In this document: one piece after another, positions 56,506 through 64,000 of the stretch
Numbering within the stretch: the first letter of the stretch is position 1
Layout of the letters: every line of letters starts with the position of its first letter
Assembly: GCA_031399065.1 (NCBI GenBank)
Contig: JANNOM010000048.1
Span: forward strand, 272,064-336,063
Direction: 5' to 3'
DNA from: JADCRZ01 sp031399065
GTDB lineage: Bacteria > Bacteroidota > Bacteroidia > Chitinophagales > Chitinophagaceae
DNA: 64,000 nt
Notes under the pieces: model-generated
What the model was told of the DNA's origin: nothing
What the model saw: only the letters and a program-made list of their open reading frames with translations
Databases searched by the model: none
Made by a program: the position numbers and the translations under genes

Positions 56506-57090
56506 ATGTCTGATATAGCTCTGGCCAACATAGCGCGCTTAGTGAATTTTAACGAAGCTGAAGGCCTCGCTCTTAAATCTATCCTGCGGCCAAGGGTACT
56601 TAAGAAGAAGGAACACCTGCTGCGCGAGGGTGAGGTGTGCCAGTTTGCGGCATTCATAGAGCGGGGATGCCTGCGTTATTATTATCTCTCGGATGGTTAT
56701 GATATTACCGGACAGTTCTTTTTTGAAAATGCCTGGTACGCCGATTATGAAAGCTTCCTTAGCGCAGAGCCGTCATCCCAAAATATAGAAGCACTCGAAA
56801 ACTGCACCTTATCAGTACTTTACAAAACCGATCTGGAGAAGTTGTATGTTGCCCATCCGGTATTCGAAAAGTTTGGACGCCTTATGGCCGAACGAGCCGT
56901 TATGGGACTAAAAAGAAGGAACGAATCACTTACTCTTCAGTCGCACGAAGAACGTTATTTGCACCTGATAAAAGAAAGGCCCAAAGTAATTCAGCGAGTA
57001 CCCCTTAAGTATATTGCTTCTTATCTATCTATGAAACCTGAAAGCCTTAGCCGCATCCGGAAAAGATTATTCGATAACAGAAACTCCTAA
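56506..57090 (+). CDS. Crp/Fnr-family transcriptional regulator
   Basis: The 194-residue protein has a cyclic-nucleotide-type beta-roll (LLREGEVCQFAAFIERGCLRYYY, SVLYKTDLEKLY) and a C-terminal region with a weak HTH (YIASYLSMKPESLSRIRKRLF). The sensor lacks the clear cAMP-binding arginine motif, so the ligand is unknown. It is the first of four plus-strand genes: regulator, barrel-like protein, NAD(P)-binding protein and barrel-like protein. It may control that group. Confidence 0.87.
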   Translation: MSDIALANIARLVNFNEAEGLALKSILRPRVLKKKEHLLREGEVCQFAAFIERGCLRYYYLSDGYDITGQFFFENAWYADYESFLSAEPSSQNIEALENCTLSVLYKTDLEKLYVAHPVFEKFGRLMAERAVMGLKRRNESLTLQSHEERYLHLIKERPKVIQRVPLKYIASYLSMKPESLSRIRKRLFDNRNS

Positions 57091-57122
57091 CCCGGATCAA
57101 TTTTCAGGGATAAACGGTCCAT

Positions 57123-57130
57123 TAGTTTTG
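57123..57130 (+). promoter_or_regulatory. Candidate -7 box (TAGTTTTG) for the 57160 gene
   Basis: TAGTTTTG matches TAnnTTTG and ends 30 bases before the ATG at 57160. It suggests that the gene after the Crp-like gene has its own promoter. Confidence 0.4.
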
Positions 57131-57159
57131 CTTTATTATTCATCACTTAAAAAAGCAAA

Positions 57160-57723
57160 ATGAAAAAGTTTATCACCACACTGCTGCTGATCATCACCAC
57201 GTTCGCTGTCACTCATAGTCAGAACATCCCTCCCACCGTTCCCAAATGGGGTGTAGAGGCCGAATTAATCGCACCCTTTCTTCCGGAAGTAGGCATTTTT
57301 ACCGCCAAAGTTACCAGAACCCTTTTCAGCAATACCAGCTATACCAGGCATGGCGACCTCCTGCTGGGTGTTTACCTGAGGCCCAATGTAAAACACGACG
57401 TGGTAGAAAAAATCAGCGAATATCTGTTTACCGCAGGTTACCGTCATTACTTTACAAAGGGTTTCCACATAGAAGCACAGGCAGATATAGGATACGCCGA
57501 CGGACAACAGAACAAAATAGACGGCAAAGACTACAATAATTTTTCCCTGCTCGGAGAAATAAATGCAGGGTACCGGCTTAACCTGTCTTCCAGGAAACCC
57601 TTCGGCATATACCTGCTTCCCCAGATTGGTTTCCTGCAGGGCCTGTCCACCGACATAGGGCCAAGGGGCGGCAAAAGCGATGGCTTTGTTCAGGGTAAAT
57701 TATCTGTCGGTTTCTCATTCTAA
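57160..57723 (+). CDS. Exported small beta-barrel-like protein
   Basis: This 187-residue protein begins with a signal peptide ending near residue 20 (THSQN). The mature part shows beta-strands with GAEL/AG-rich turns (GYRHYF, GEINAGYRLNLSSRKPFGIYLLPQIGF) and ends FSVGFSF-like, consistent with an outer membrane barrel of about eight strands. It resembles the 58694 gene product in size and in the DUF3575-like layout. It lies between the Crp-like and NAD(P)-binding genes. Function is not known. Confidence 0.65.
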   Translation: MKKFITTLLLIITTFAVTHSQNIPPTVPKWGVEAELIAPFLPEVGIFTAKVTRTLFSNTSYTRHGDLLLGVYLRPNVKHDVVEKISEYLFTAGYRHYFTKGFHIEAQADIGYADGQQNKIDGKDYNNFSLLGEINAGYRLNLSSRKPFGIYLLPQIGFLQGLSTDIGPRGGKSDGFVQGKLSVGFSF

Positions 57724-57735
57724 AAATATATTTAT

Positions 57736-58683
57736 ATGAATAATAGTAATCAGATTATTTTAGGAGCAGGCGGCAGCATAGGCCGATGCCTGGCAAAAGA
57801 GCTAAAGCATTACAACGCCACTGTAAGTTTGTATGGCAGAAACCCGGAAAAGATAAACGAAGACGATATCATTATCAGAGGTAACCTTCTTGACAAAGAA
57901 CAGACCGTACAGGCACTGGCCGGTATGGACATCGCCTACCTTGTAGTGGGTCTGCCTTACAAAACTGCCACCTGGCAAAAGGACTGGCCTGTTATAATGG
58001 AAAACGTATTACAAGCCTGCATTACTCATAAAGTAAGGCTGGTATTTTTCGATAATGTATACATGTACGACCCTGCTTTTTTTTCGAACCTAACGGAAGA
58101 CACGCCATTAAAGCCCGTTAGCGGTAAGGGGGTGGTGAGGGCATCCATAGCCAGCATGGTTACTGACGCAATAGCCCGTGGACGCATCCAGGCGCTTATC
58201 GCCCGTTCCGCCGATTTTTACGGGCCAGGCAACAATCAGAGTATGTTCAATGAAATGGTAATAAAGAAAATCCTGCAGGGCAAAAAACCCAATTGGTTCC
58301 TGAACATGGATAAGAAACATGCCCTCACTTTGGTGGAGGACGCCGCACGGGCAACCGCCCTGCTGGGCAACACGGACGCAGCGTACAACCAGGTATGGCA
58401 CCTGCCTACCGATAAGGCATTAACGGCTTCGCAACTTATCGGCATGGTGAATAGCATCTCCGGACATTCTGCTAAAGTGCTGCTTACATCAAAGAGTATG
58501 GCCCGTCTACTAGGTTATTTTATACCCATAGTAAAAGAATCGAGGGAGATCTTGTACCAATACGACCGGGATTATGTATTCAACAGCTCCAAATTTGAGC
58601 ACAGTTTTGGCCTTAAAGCGACGCCTATAAGAGACGGTATCAAAAAAACCATTCGTGCTTTTGAATCAATTAATAATTTATAA
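57736..58683 (+). CDS. NAD(P)-binding SDR/epimerase-like protein
   Basis: The 315-residue protein starts with the Rossmann motif LGAGGSIGRCLAKEL, with Asp-containing GNLLDKEQTV in the next strand and later VFFDNVYMY, a variant of the YxxxK catalytic motif region. It belongs to the extended SDR or NmrA-like group. The TSxxxYxxxK sequence is not obvious, so activity may be atypical. It starts 12 bases after the barrel-like gene and overlaps the start frame of the following gene. Confidence 0.75.
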   Translation: MNNSNQIILGAGGSIGRCLAKELKHYNATVSLYGRNPEKINEDDIIIRGNLLDKEQTVQALAGMDIAYLVVGLPYKTATWQKDWPVIMENVLQACITHKVRLVFFDNVYMYDPAFFSNLTEDTPLKPVSGKGVVRASIASMVTDAIARGRIQALIARSADFYGPGNNQSMFNEMVIKKILQGKKPNWFLNMDKKHALTLVEDAARATALLGNTDAAYNQVWHLPTDKALTASQLIGMVNSISGHSAKVLLTSKSMARLLGYFIPIVKESREILYQYDRDYVFNSSKFEHSFGLKATPIRDGIKKTIRAFESINNL

Positions 58684-58693
58684 AAATAAAAAG

Positions 58694-59341
58694 ATGAAAC
58701 ATATCACTTTTAGCTTAATAGCCGCCATCTTACTGGCATTGGCAGTCAATGCTCAAAAACAGGTGCTCAGCAAACCATTTAAAAAGACGCCCATCTATGC
58801 AGAGGTAGGCATAGGGTTCGGACAAACACTTTTCTTCGCTAATACCAAATCCAAACTATCGGCCGCATTGGGCGGAACATTTGATCCCGGTATCGGCAAC
58901 AACCTGATGGTAGCCTTTTACGCAGCTCCTGAAAAATGGAAAGGCCTGGGCATAGGCTCACGCATCAAAGGTACCTTCGGCACGTCTGTGGAGGGGGACT
59001 TCGGTGACGATTACCTGTTTAACTATTATAACCTTGCTGTATCTGCCAAATACTACCCGATAACGAGGATCTTTAACCGGGGACCGTATACCCGCTTAAG
59101 CGCAGGCTTCGGACAATTTACTTCCAAACGGGTAAAAGAAAGTGCCCAAATCTACATACACCAGTATGGTATTGGATCTTCGCTGATGGGAGGCATAGGC
59201 TGGACATTCCCCCTGCGCAGAACATCCCTAAGCATAGAGGCCGAATTTGAATACTCCGGAAGAAACGGCACTGTCGACAAATTGGGCGATGCACGTTTCG
59301 CCTCGGGGCAGATAGGTGGAAATATTATCTTATCCTTCTGA
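58694..59341 (+). CDS. Exported beta-barrel-like protein
   Basis: From the ATG at 58694 the product is 215 residues with a signal peptide ending at VNAQKQ. The mature part has repeated aromatic-Gly strand pairs (AEVGIGFGQTLFFAN, YNLAVSAKYYPITRIFNRGPYTRLSAGFG, GGIGWTFPLRRTSLSIEAEFEYSG) and ends GGNIILSF with a terminal Phe, like small outer membrane barrels. It follows the SDR gene by 10 bases. It may act with the 57160 barrel-like protein. Confidence 0.65.
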   Translation: MKHITFSLIAAILLALAVNAQKQVLSKPFKKTPIYAEVGIGFGQTLFFANTKSKLSAALGGTFDPGIGNNLMVAFYAAPEKWKGLGIGSRIKGTFGTSVEGDFGDDYLFNYYNLAVSAKYYPITRIFNRGPYTRLSAGFGQFTSKRVKESAQIYIHQYGIGSSLMGGIGWTFPLRRTSLSIEAEFEYSGRNGTVDKLGDARFASGQIGGNIILSF

Positions 59342-59373
59342 TCTGTAAAATCATTCCCGGGTAAGAGCATATT

Positions 59374-60216
59374 TCAAACCGGAATCGCGTCCTCTCCCAT
59401 CACCATGCGGTTACACTTTAGCAATACTTCCTGCAGATCTGCTCCTTTGGAACACAATGGATCTATCGCTTTTATTAATGTAGTACGTAATTGATAGAGT
59501 TCTTCCCGGTTATATTTTTTTGAGCCTTTCACTAAGTCCAGTTTCATCAATGCCTGTTGCTGATCTTCCTTAGGGTTCAACCATCCGTTCAGTTCGGAGC
59601 ATTGATGGCATACCCCGTTTTTATTAATCAATGAACATCGACTGTCAAAGATATCGCTCATCGTTTTCCGGGCATCCTGCAAAAGATATTTTACGATACC
59701 TTCCGTTTTACCGAGAATCAGGCAGATATCAGCAAGCGAAAAATCGTATACGTCTTTAAGCATCAGTGCTACCTGGTTTTCGATGGGAAGATTCTTTGCC
59801 ATACAGGTAAAACAGGTATCGATATGTTCTTTCATATCAAAAACGCCCTCTACAGAATCATTAGACACCCGCACTATTTCGTCGTATACTTTTTTATTAT
59901 CCATTACCAGTTGCTTGGCCTGCGTTTTTACATCCTCCACCCACCGCTTTCTCCTTTCGAGATAGTTGTAGGCAAGATGCGTGGCAATACGGAATACCCA
60001 GGTCTTCAGGGAAGATTCGCCCCGGAAAGAAGAAAGTTTATCGAACCCCTTAATGAACGTATCATGCGTAAGATCCTCGGCATCTGTACGACTGGCAGTA
60101 AGCCGATACAGGTACGATTTCAGCTGACTTTGAAAACCGGCAAACAGCTCCTGGAACGCATTGATATCTCCGCCCAGCGCATTTTTAAGCGTTTGTTCCT
60201 GTTCTTTTATTTCCAT
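59374..60216 (-). CDS. ECF-type RNA polymerase sigma factor with two cysteine clusters
   Basis: From the ATG at 60216 the protein has 280 residues. Sigma-2 covers about residues 10-90 (EDLTHDTFIKGFDKL, WVFRIATHLAYNYLERRKR). Sigma-4 covers about 140-190 (LPIENQVALMLKDVYDFSLADICLILGKTEGIVKYLLQDARK). Between them is HIDTCFTC (H131, C135, C138), an HX3CX2C arrangement like the zinc motif of ZAS anti-sigma factors. A C-terminal tail of about 85 residues adds C194, C203 and C206 in NGVCHQC. Metal or redox control of activity is inferred. The gene upstream encodes an exported protein with four mature cysteines. Confidence 0.85.
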   Translation of the reverse strand: MEIKEQEQTLKNALGGDINAFQELFAGFQSQLKSYLYRLTASRTDAEDLTHDTFIKGFDKLSSFRGESSLKTWVFRIATHLAYNYLERRKRWVEDVKTQAKQLVMDNKKVYDEIVRVSNDSVEGVFDMKEHIDTCFTCMAKNLPIENQVALMLKDVYDFSLADICLILGKTEGIVKYLLQDARKTMSDIFDSRCSLINKNGVCHQCSELNGWLNPKEDQQQALMKLDLVKGSKKYNREELYQLRTTLIKAIDPLCSKGADLQEVLLKCNRMVMGEDAIPV

Positions 60217-60264
60217 GATCAAATCTTTTGCAGTTTGAAAATAATATAAATTATCTACCGGCAC

Positions 60265-60861
60265 CTACTTCACTTTTACCACCGGCGGTGTAAGAGCATT
60301 GGGTCTTTTCTCCGGACTGCACATATCATTATCGGCCGGCCGCTCGCCGAAATACAATTTACCCGCTTTATCCAACGAAAGCAAATCGTAGTCGCCCGGG
60401 CAATCTGCCACTGGCTTCCAGGCTGAGCAACCCGTTGCCGAAATGTCTTTTTCCACATTTGTTTCCAGTCCGCAACCACCAAAGCCAAACGCCTGTGCCA
60501 GTTTTGCATCACCTGTTCTTAGCGTAACGAATTTCTTTTCCTCATTAAACAGGGCATTATATGCGCCCGTTACTTTGTCCGACGGCTCCTGCACTTTGTA
60601 AGTACCGAGTGTTCTAAACTGGAACACTTTCATTTTCATTTCCGGATCGAGGGACATTGTAAAAAGCAGCGTCCAGCGGCCTTTGCTGAAGGTAAAAACC
60701 CGCTTCCCCCAGGCTTTACCGTACTGGTAAGGTTTTGCATCCGCATAGGTTCCTGATAGATGTTCCAGGCGGTACTTCAGGTCGTTTCCTTTCCCGTTAT
60801 CGAAAGAAAAAGAGAATGTGGCCATTAGGAGGATGGCGAGAGAGATGATGGTTGCTTTCAT
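60265..60861 (-). CDS. Exported cysteine-containing protein next to the sigma factor
   Basis: The 198-residue protein has a signal peptide ending near residue 20 (SFSFDN) and four cysteines in the mature part: GFGGCGLE, ATGCSAW, ADCPGDY and DMCSPEK. Some strands resemble APCDD1-like domains (LSGTYADAKPYQYGKAWGKRVFTFSKGRWT), but the match is weak. It lies just upstream of the sigma factor gene in the same direction and is probably cotranscribed with it. It might be an extracytoplasmic partner of that sigma factor; this is inference from position. Confidence 0.55.
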   Translation of the reverse strand: MKATIISLAILLMATFSFSFDNGKGNDLKYRLEHLSGTYADAKPYQYGKAWGKRVFTFSKGRWTLLFTMSLDPEMKMKVFQFRTLGTYKVQEPSDKVTGAYNALFNEEKKFVTLRTGDAKLAQAFGFGGCGLETNVEKDISATGCSAWKPVADCPGDYDLLSLDKAGKLYFGERPADNDMCSPEKRPNALTPPVVKVK

Positions 60862-61069
60862 GATTATATTTTTTTAAGATGATGCGCGATTGCCTTGTTG
60901 GTGTCGACAAAATGATGTATTATTTGGACAATTAGGGGACTAAAAACGGATGATTTTGAAAGAAATATATTTGAAATATGTACATTTAATCGTTAACAGC
61001 AAGATTAACCTGATTCATACAGCATGCACTTGAAGATCTGGCCGGACTGAAAAAATTTGTAGAGACGAC

Positions 61070-61552
61070 ATGAAACATTATCAAAGTAAACAGGTAATTG
61101 GTCAGTTAGAGAAACGGAAGGGTGGCTATTTCTTTCTGAAAATTGATGCAGAAATAATCAATCAATTTAAAAACAAACGACACACCCGCTTTATTTGTAC
61201 GCTTAATAAAACACTTACTTTTCAATGCGGCCTTAACCATTTCGGTGACGGCAATTTTTTTATTATCCTATCGTCCAAAAACCTCGATAAAGTGGGTAAA
61301 AAGTTAGGCGACGTAATCTCTTTTGAACTTAATGAAGATCCAAATCCATTGGGAGTAGAAATGCCGGAAGTTCTGGAAATAATTCTTGAACAGGATGAGG
61401 AAGTAAAGGCTACTTTCGAAAAGTTAACGCTTGGAAAAAAAAGAAATGTAATTCATTCGATTAACAAAATAAAAGACATAGATAAACAGGTTCAGAAGGC
61501 TATACAAATCATCAACGATAGTACTAAACCACGACCTAAGAGACCGTTGTAG
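61070..61552 (+). CDS. DUF1905/YdeI-like domain protein
   Basis: This 160-residue protein has a DUF1905-like barrel at residues 5-90 (LNKTLTFQCGLNHFGDGNFFIILSSKNLDKVGKKLGDVISFEL) and a C-terminal YdeI/OmdA-like region (HSINKIKDIDKQVQKAIQII). Such proteins occur with bacteriocin protection or cold stress, but their function is not settled. The gene stands alone; the upstream 200 bases hold no recognised promoter. Confidence 0.72.
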   Translation: MKHYQSKQVIGQLEKRKGGYFFLKIDAEIINQFKNKRHTRFICTLNKTLTFQCGLNHFGDGNFFIILSSKNLDKVGKKLGDVISFELNEDPNPLGVEMPEVLEIILEQDEEVKATFEKLTLGKKRNVIHSINKIKDIDKQVQKAIQIINDSTKPRPKRPL

Positions 61553-61994
61553 AATAATAGATGCCCGCTGGTTACTTTTGTTTTTTGTCGCCTGACCTAT
61601 CTCAACAGAGCAGTTTTCGATGCGAGGAGCCGGGAGTATTTCTACGAGGTAAAGTAAATCATTACTAAAAAATGTTCTTATGAAAAAACTTCGCAGCCGA
61701 TAGTACGCTTTGCCGGTAATCCTCCGCATCCTGCGGGTGGCAGATGTACCGCAGCACCGGCGCGGCGAACTGTACGATACCCGGCTGCGTAAGTAAGGGG
61801 ATGGGCACCGGTAACCCGGCGTAAAGCTCCTGCAGGTGATGTTATGCACGCTGCAAGTCATCTGGTTTATACACCGTAGGGCTTCCATTTACTCATAACC
61901 CAGGAATATTCCGGAGATATCTCGGGGATATCTCGACTCATGATCAAACTGCCAGTGTAATAGTATGAGTAATTTTAGTACCCTGCGACTTAAG
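61553..61994. other. Region between the DUF1905 gene and tRNA-Arg
   Basis: No intact gene is supported. Part of it (61665-61841, minus strand) shows a coding-like pattern as a remnant. The rest is unassigned and G+C-richer than the DUF1905 gene. Confidence 0.4.
61665..61841 (-). pseudogene. Possible decayed gene fragment
   Basis: One minus-strand frame reads 58 codons between stops, with protein-like sequence such as ELYAGLPVPIPLLTQPGIVQF and AAPVLRYICHPQDAEDYRQ and ends in a stop at 61667-61665. There is no start codon and no ribosome binding site. It could be the broken end of a gene, but I cannot name the family. Confidence 0.3.
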
Positions 61995-62066
61995 TGGTCC
62001 CGACAGGAATCGAACCTGTATCTAGAGTTTAGGAAACTCCTATTCTATCCATTGAACTACGGGACC
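61995..62066 (-). tRNA. tRNA-Arg (anticodon CCU)
   Basis: The 72-base minus-strand gene folds as a cloverleaf. The acceptor stem is GGTCCCG/CGGGACC, the D-stem GTTC/GAAT, the anticodon stem GGAGT/ACTCT and the T-arm ACAGG-TTCGATT-CCTGT. The anticodon loop TTCCTAA gives CCU, which reads AGG codons. No CCA is encoded. A TATTTTTG box at 62108-62101 may be its promoter. Confidence 0.95.
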
Positions 62067-62100
62067 CTGAGAACGCAGCTCACCGCCGCATTCCGGGGTG

Positions 62101-62108
62101 CAAAAATA
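62101..62108 (-). promoter_or_regulatory. -7 box (TATTTTTG) of tRNA-Arg
   Basis: The minus strand reads TATTTTTG, a match to TAnnTTTG, about 35 bases before the tRNA. A TTTG at 62134-62131 on the same strand is a possible -33, with a spacer of 22 rather than 19 bases. Confidence 0.45.
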
Positions 62109-62157
62109 TAGTTTTATTGCATTTGTCGGTCAAAATCTGCGGTGTGCTTACAAATAC

Positions 62158-62165
62158 TATCTTTG
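62158..62165 (+). promoter_or_regulatory. -7 box (TATCTTTG) of the TPR membrane protein gene
   Basis: TATCTTTG is a full match to TAnnTTTG and ends 18 bases before the ATG at 62184. No clear -33 lies at 19 bases. Confidence 0.45.
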
Positions 62166-62183
62166 CAGCCCAATTTTTTAGCT

Positions 62184-62834
62184 ATGAAGTTTTATAATTT
62201 GTTGATTAAATACCGCCTCCCGGCCAGCTTCGTAGTACTGGCACTGGCGATACTGGTAAACGTGCTGAGCGGGTTCTGGCCTGCTTTTATTTTGTACCTG
62301 GTAGGCATTGTTCTGTTGCTCAGTCATTTCTTTTTCGGGCCCATGCGCCTGATTCAGCAATATATGGAAAGCGGCGATATGGAAGGAGCGGAAAAAGTGC
62401 TGAATTCCATCAAATATCCCAACCTGCTGTACAAACCTATCCGCTCGGTTTATTATACATTAAAAGGCAATGTGGCCATGATGAAGCAGGATTATGACGG
62501 CGCTGAAATGAATATGAAAAAAGGGCTCGACCTGGGCATGCCGATGAAAGAAGCCGAAGGAGCCAGCCTGCTGCAAATGGGTATGCTGTCTATGCAGAAA
62601 AATGATCTTAAAAAGGCAGAAAGCTATATCCGCTCCGCCCTCAGCAAAGGCCTGCCGGATAAAGAGAACCAGGCAGCCGCCTACCTTCAGATGTGCTCTA
62701 TCATGATGACGAAAAGGGAATTTCGCGCCGCCAAAGACTTTTTCCGTAAAACAAAGGCCCTGAAACCAACTACCCCCCAGATTGTGGACCAGATCAAACA
62801 GATCGAAAAGTATATTACCCGTATGCCGGGCTGA
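62184..62834 (+). CDS. Membrane-anchored TPR protein
   Basis: From the ATG at 62184 the protein has 216 residues: two hydrophobic helices near residues 10-45 and then several TPR-like repeats at about 60-205 (SGDMEGAEKVLNSIKYPNLLYKP, YDGAEMNMKKGLDLGMPMKEAEGASLLQMGMLSMQKNDLKKAESYIRSALSKG). Cytoplasmic TPR repeats on a membrane anchor suggest a scaffold. The longer frame adds 14 residues with no support. No partner gene is adjacent. Confidence 0.75.
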   Translation: MKFYNLLIKYRLPASFVVLALAILVNVLSGFWPAFILYLVGIVLLLSHFFFGPMRLIQQYMESGDMEGAEKVLNSIKYPNLLYKPIRSVYYTLKGNVAMMKQDYDGAEMNMKKGLDLGMPMKEAEGASLLQMGMLSMQKNDLKKAESYIRSALSKGLPDKENQAAAYLQMCSIMMTKREFRAAKDFFRKTKALKPTTPQIVDQIKQIEKYITRMPG

Positions 62835-62861
62835 CCGTTCTCCTTAATCAGTGATGCAGGA

Positions 62862-63746
62862 TCATAACAGGCTTGTGAGCAGTACCTGCCAGGCTTCTGC
62901 CACCAGCCCCTTTTTCAGCAGTTCCGCCGCATAAAGATGTATTTCCCTGTCCATTTCCTCCGGGTTAATGGAATAATACTGTACGATGTTTTTAAGCGTA
63001 AGATCGTAAAATGACGGATCAGCGGATGGTAGTTCGTATACGTTAGCCAATTGGCCGAGGTGATTGCCACTCAGCACCTGGCTGTTACGCAGCGGTTCGG
63101 GCAGGGCGTCTATACCGATCCCGAGCCGGGTATTAGGTTTCGCCACCATAAACAGGTTGCTTTCGTCTACTTTGCAATACCAGTCGCCACCGAGCCGGGC
63201 AACCAGGTGCAGTTTACGCTGGTCGATCATCGTGTTTTCATCCAGTATGTCATCGGAAATATGCATGCGCAGCACTTCGGCTATTACCAGGTTGCCGGCA
63301 CCTCCCTCGCTACCCAGTGCCTTTACTTCCAATACCTTGCATTCCATTTTTACTTTGCTTTCCTTCACCATGGGTGGGGCTACCAGCGTGGCGGGTTCTG
63401 GCGTAAAGCCAGCTTTTATAAATTCATTCGTGCCTTTGGGAAATTCGCAGCTTGCCAGGCTGGTTTGCTGCACCATATCGTAATCGACTATATTAATTAC
63501 TACTTCAGGTACTTCCAATACGTTTTGCAGCGTGTGTTTCGTGGTATTGTCCCTTACACGCCGGGCCGGGGAAAAAACAACCACCGGCGGGTTGGAAGAG
63601 AACAGGTTGAAAAAAGAGAACGGGCTCAGATTCACATTACCCGCGCTATCGATCGTGCTCGCAAAACACACAGGCCGAGGAGCTACTGCATGCTGCAGAT
63701 AGCTCTGTCGAAGAGCGGGTGAAAGGTCTTTCAAATCTATTGTCAT
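62862..63746 (-). CDS. Flavin reductase-like (flavoredoxin family) protein
   Basis: The 294-residue protein has the flavin reductase domain with PRPVCFASTIDSAGNVNLSPFSFFNLFSSNPP at about residues 25-55, NIVDYDMVQQTSLASCEFPKGTNEF and the strand KMECKVLEV. Such proteins reduce FMN or act as flavoredoxins. It is 56 bases upstream of a fumarylacetoacetate hydrolase-family gene cut by the window edge, on the same strand. The two often occur in aromatic catabolism clusters, so reduction of a ring-modifying oxygenase is possible. Confidence 0.85.
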   Translation of the reverse strand: MTIDLKDLSPALRQSYLQHAVAPRPVCFASTIDSAGNVNLSPFSFFNLFSSNPPVVVFSPARRVRDNTTKHTLQNVLEVPEVVINIVDYDMVQQTSLASCEFPKGTNEFIKAGFTPEPATLVAPPMVKESKVKMECKVLEVKALGSEGGAGNLVIAEVLRMHISDDILDENTMIDQRKLHLVARLGGDWYCKVDESNLFMVAKPNTRLGIGIDALPEPLRNSQVLSGNHLGQLANVYELPSADPSFYDLTLKNIVQYYSINPEEMDREIHLYAAELLKKGLVAEAWQVLLTSLL

Positions 63747-63802
63747 GAAATACGTTTATATACTATAACCTTCGTGACTACCCGCAACTTTTCCTTCGCC
63801 TC

Positions 63803-64000
63803 TTATTGAATCCTGTTTTTCTTTTTTGACAGCAGGGAAAAGTCGCTGTCCTCGGCTACGATAGTATTCCCCAGTTTACCCAAACCTTCCACCTCCATTT
63901 CTATTACATCGCCTTCTTTCAGCCACTGCTCCTGGTACTGCGGGTCGTTTAGTTTTCCGGTGCCATTCAGTTCCAGGAAACAGCCTGTACCTACCGTACC
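63803..64000 (-). CDS. Fumarylacetoacetate hydrolase-family protein, 3' part
   Basis: The last 65 codons of a minus-strand gene lie at the window edge, ending in TAA at 63803-63805. The sequence includes GTVGTGCFLELNGTG, EQWLKEGDVIEMEVEGLGKLGNTIVAE, which fits the C-terminal part of the FAH/HpaG fold. Enzyme specificity cannot be set without the catalytic N-terminal part. The gene reads toward the flavin reductase gene and precedes it, so they may be one operon. Confidence 0.8.
   Translation of the reverse strand, partial: GTVGTGCFLELNGTGKLNDPQYQEQWLKEGDVIEMEVEGLGKLGNTIVAEDSDFSLLSKKKNRIQ

Noticed and set aside
60265..60861. APCDD1-like domain
   Set aside because: Only a short weak resemblance is seen, so the protein is left unassigned.
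61424..61888. Minus-strand open frame covering the DUF1905 end and the next 330 bases
   Set aside because: Protein composition is implausible and it overlaps a real gene; only a short other frame in this region looks coding-like.
63051..63722. Plus-strand open frame opposite the flavin reductase
   Set aside because: No domain; shadow of the real gene.
1..64000. CRISPR arrays, insertion sequences, prophage or integrase genes
   Set aside because: No regular spacer-repeat pattern, transposase motif or phage protein was found.

Overview
The window looks like chromosomal DNA of a Bacteroidota bacterium, most probably in or near the Chitinophagaceae. The evidence is a type IX secretion C-terminal domain, a carboxypeptidase-like TonB receptor, an UpxY-type antiterminator, a BlaI/M56 pair, LytS/LytR-type signalling, lipoproteins and exported proteins with AQ-type cleavage sites, and several -7 boxes matching TAnnTTTG. 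No insertion sequence, integrase, phage gene or CRISPR array was seen. About 53 protein genes and one tRNA-Arg(CCU) are supported, plus one gene cut by the right edge.

Layout. 0.4-10 kb: an exported GH3 glycosidase with an inserted PA14 domain, a TlpA-like thioredoxin-fold protein, an ABC exporter pair, an AlkA-type DNA glycosylase and an AsmA-like protein. 10-18 kb: an AraC regulator, a large T9SS-exported protein, a BlaI/M56 regulatory pair with a 12-bp perfect palindrome in front of it, and a DEAD-box (DEVD) RNA helicase. 18-28 kb: a visibly more A+T-rich block on the minus strand. It holds a periplasmic adaptor, an RND pump fused to its own TolC-like outer membrane channel, two beta-barrel-like proteins, a DUF2147 protein, a LytS/LytTR two-component pair and a membrane protein; this looks like a self-contained efflux locus, perhaps acquired.

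28-33 kb: a four-gene minus-strand operon for ergothioneine. An ABC ATPase and a permease/binding-protein fusion are followed by EgtB and EgtD, with ATGA coupling between permease and EgtB. The binding domain of the fusion appears circularly permuted relative to the OpuC/ProX family: the canonical C-terminal half comes first. This is the most unusual protein in the window. 33-37 kb: a lipoprotein, a Tat-exported Dabb protein, a MATE exporter, an orphan UpxY antiterminator and an LpxH-like phosphoesterase. 37-39.5 kb: an AmgK-like sugar kinase fused to a RapZ C-terminal domain and coupled to a MurU-like nucleotidyltransferase, which together suggest cell-wall amino-sugar salvage with built-in hexosamine sensing. 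39.5-50 kb: a PA0069-type radical SAM protein, a 2'-5' RNA ligase, a TPR protein with an acyl-CoA synthetase, a TonB receptor with a probable operator, a lone receiver protein and a PIF1-like helicase whose last codons are repeated after its stop.

50-53.5 kb: a compact ethanolamine operon (permease, EutB, EutC) with no microcompartment or reactivase genes. 53.7-64 kb: a repeat-rich exported protein, a Crp-like regulator with two barrel-like proteins and an NAD(P)-binding protein, an ECF-type sigma factor with two cysteine clusters next to an exported cysteine-containing protein, a DUF1905 protein, a decayed gene fragment, tRNA-Arg, a TPR membrane protein, a flavin reductase and the end of a fumarylacetoacetate-hydrolase-family gene.

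All assignments come from reading motifs and family resemblance by eye; no database search was possible.
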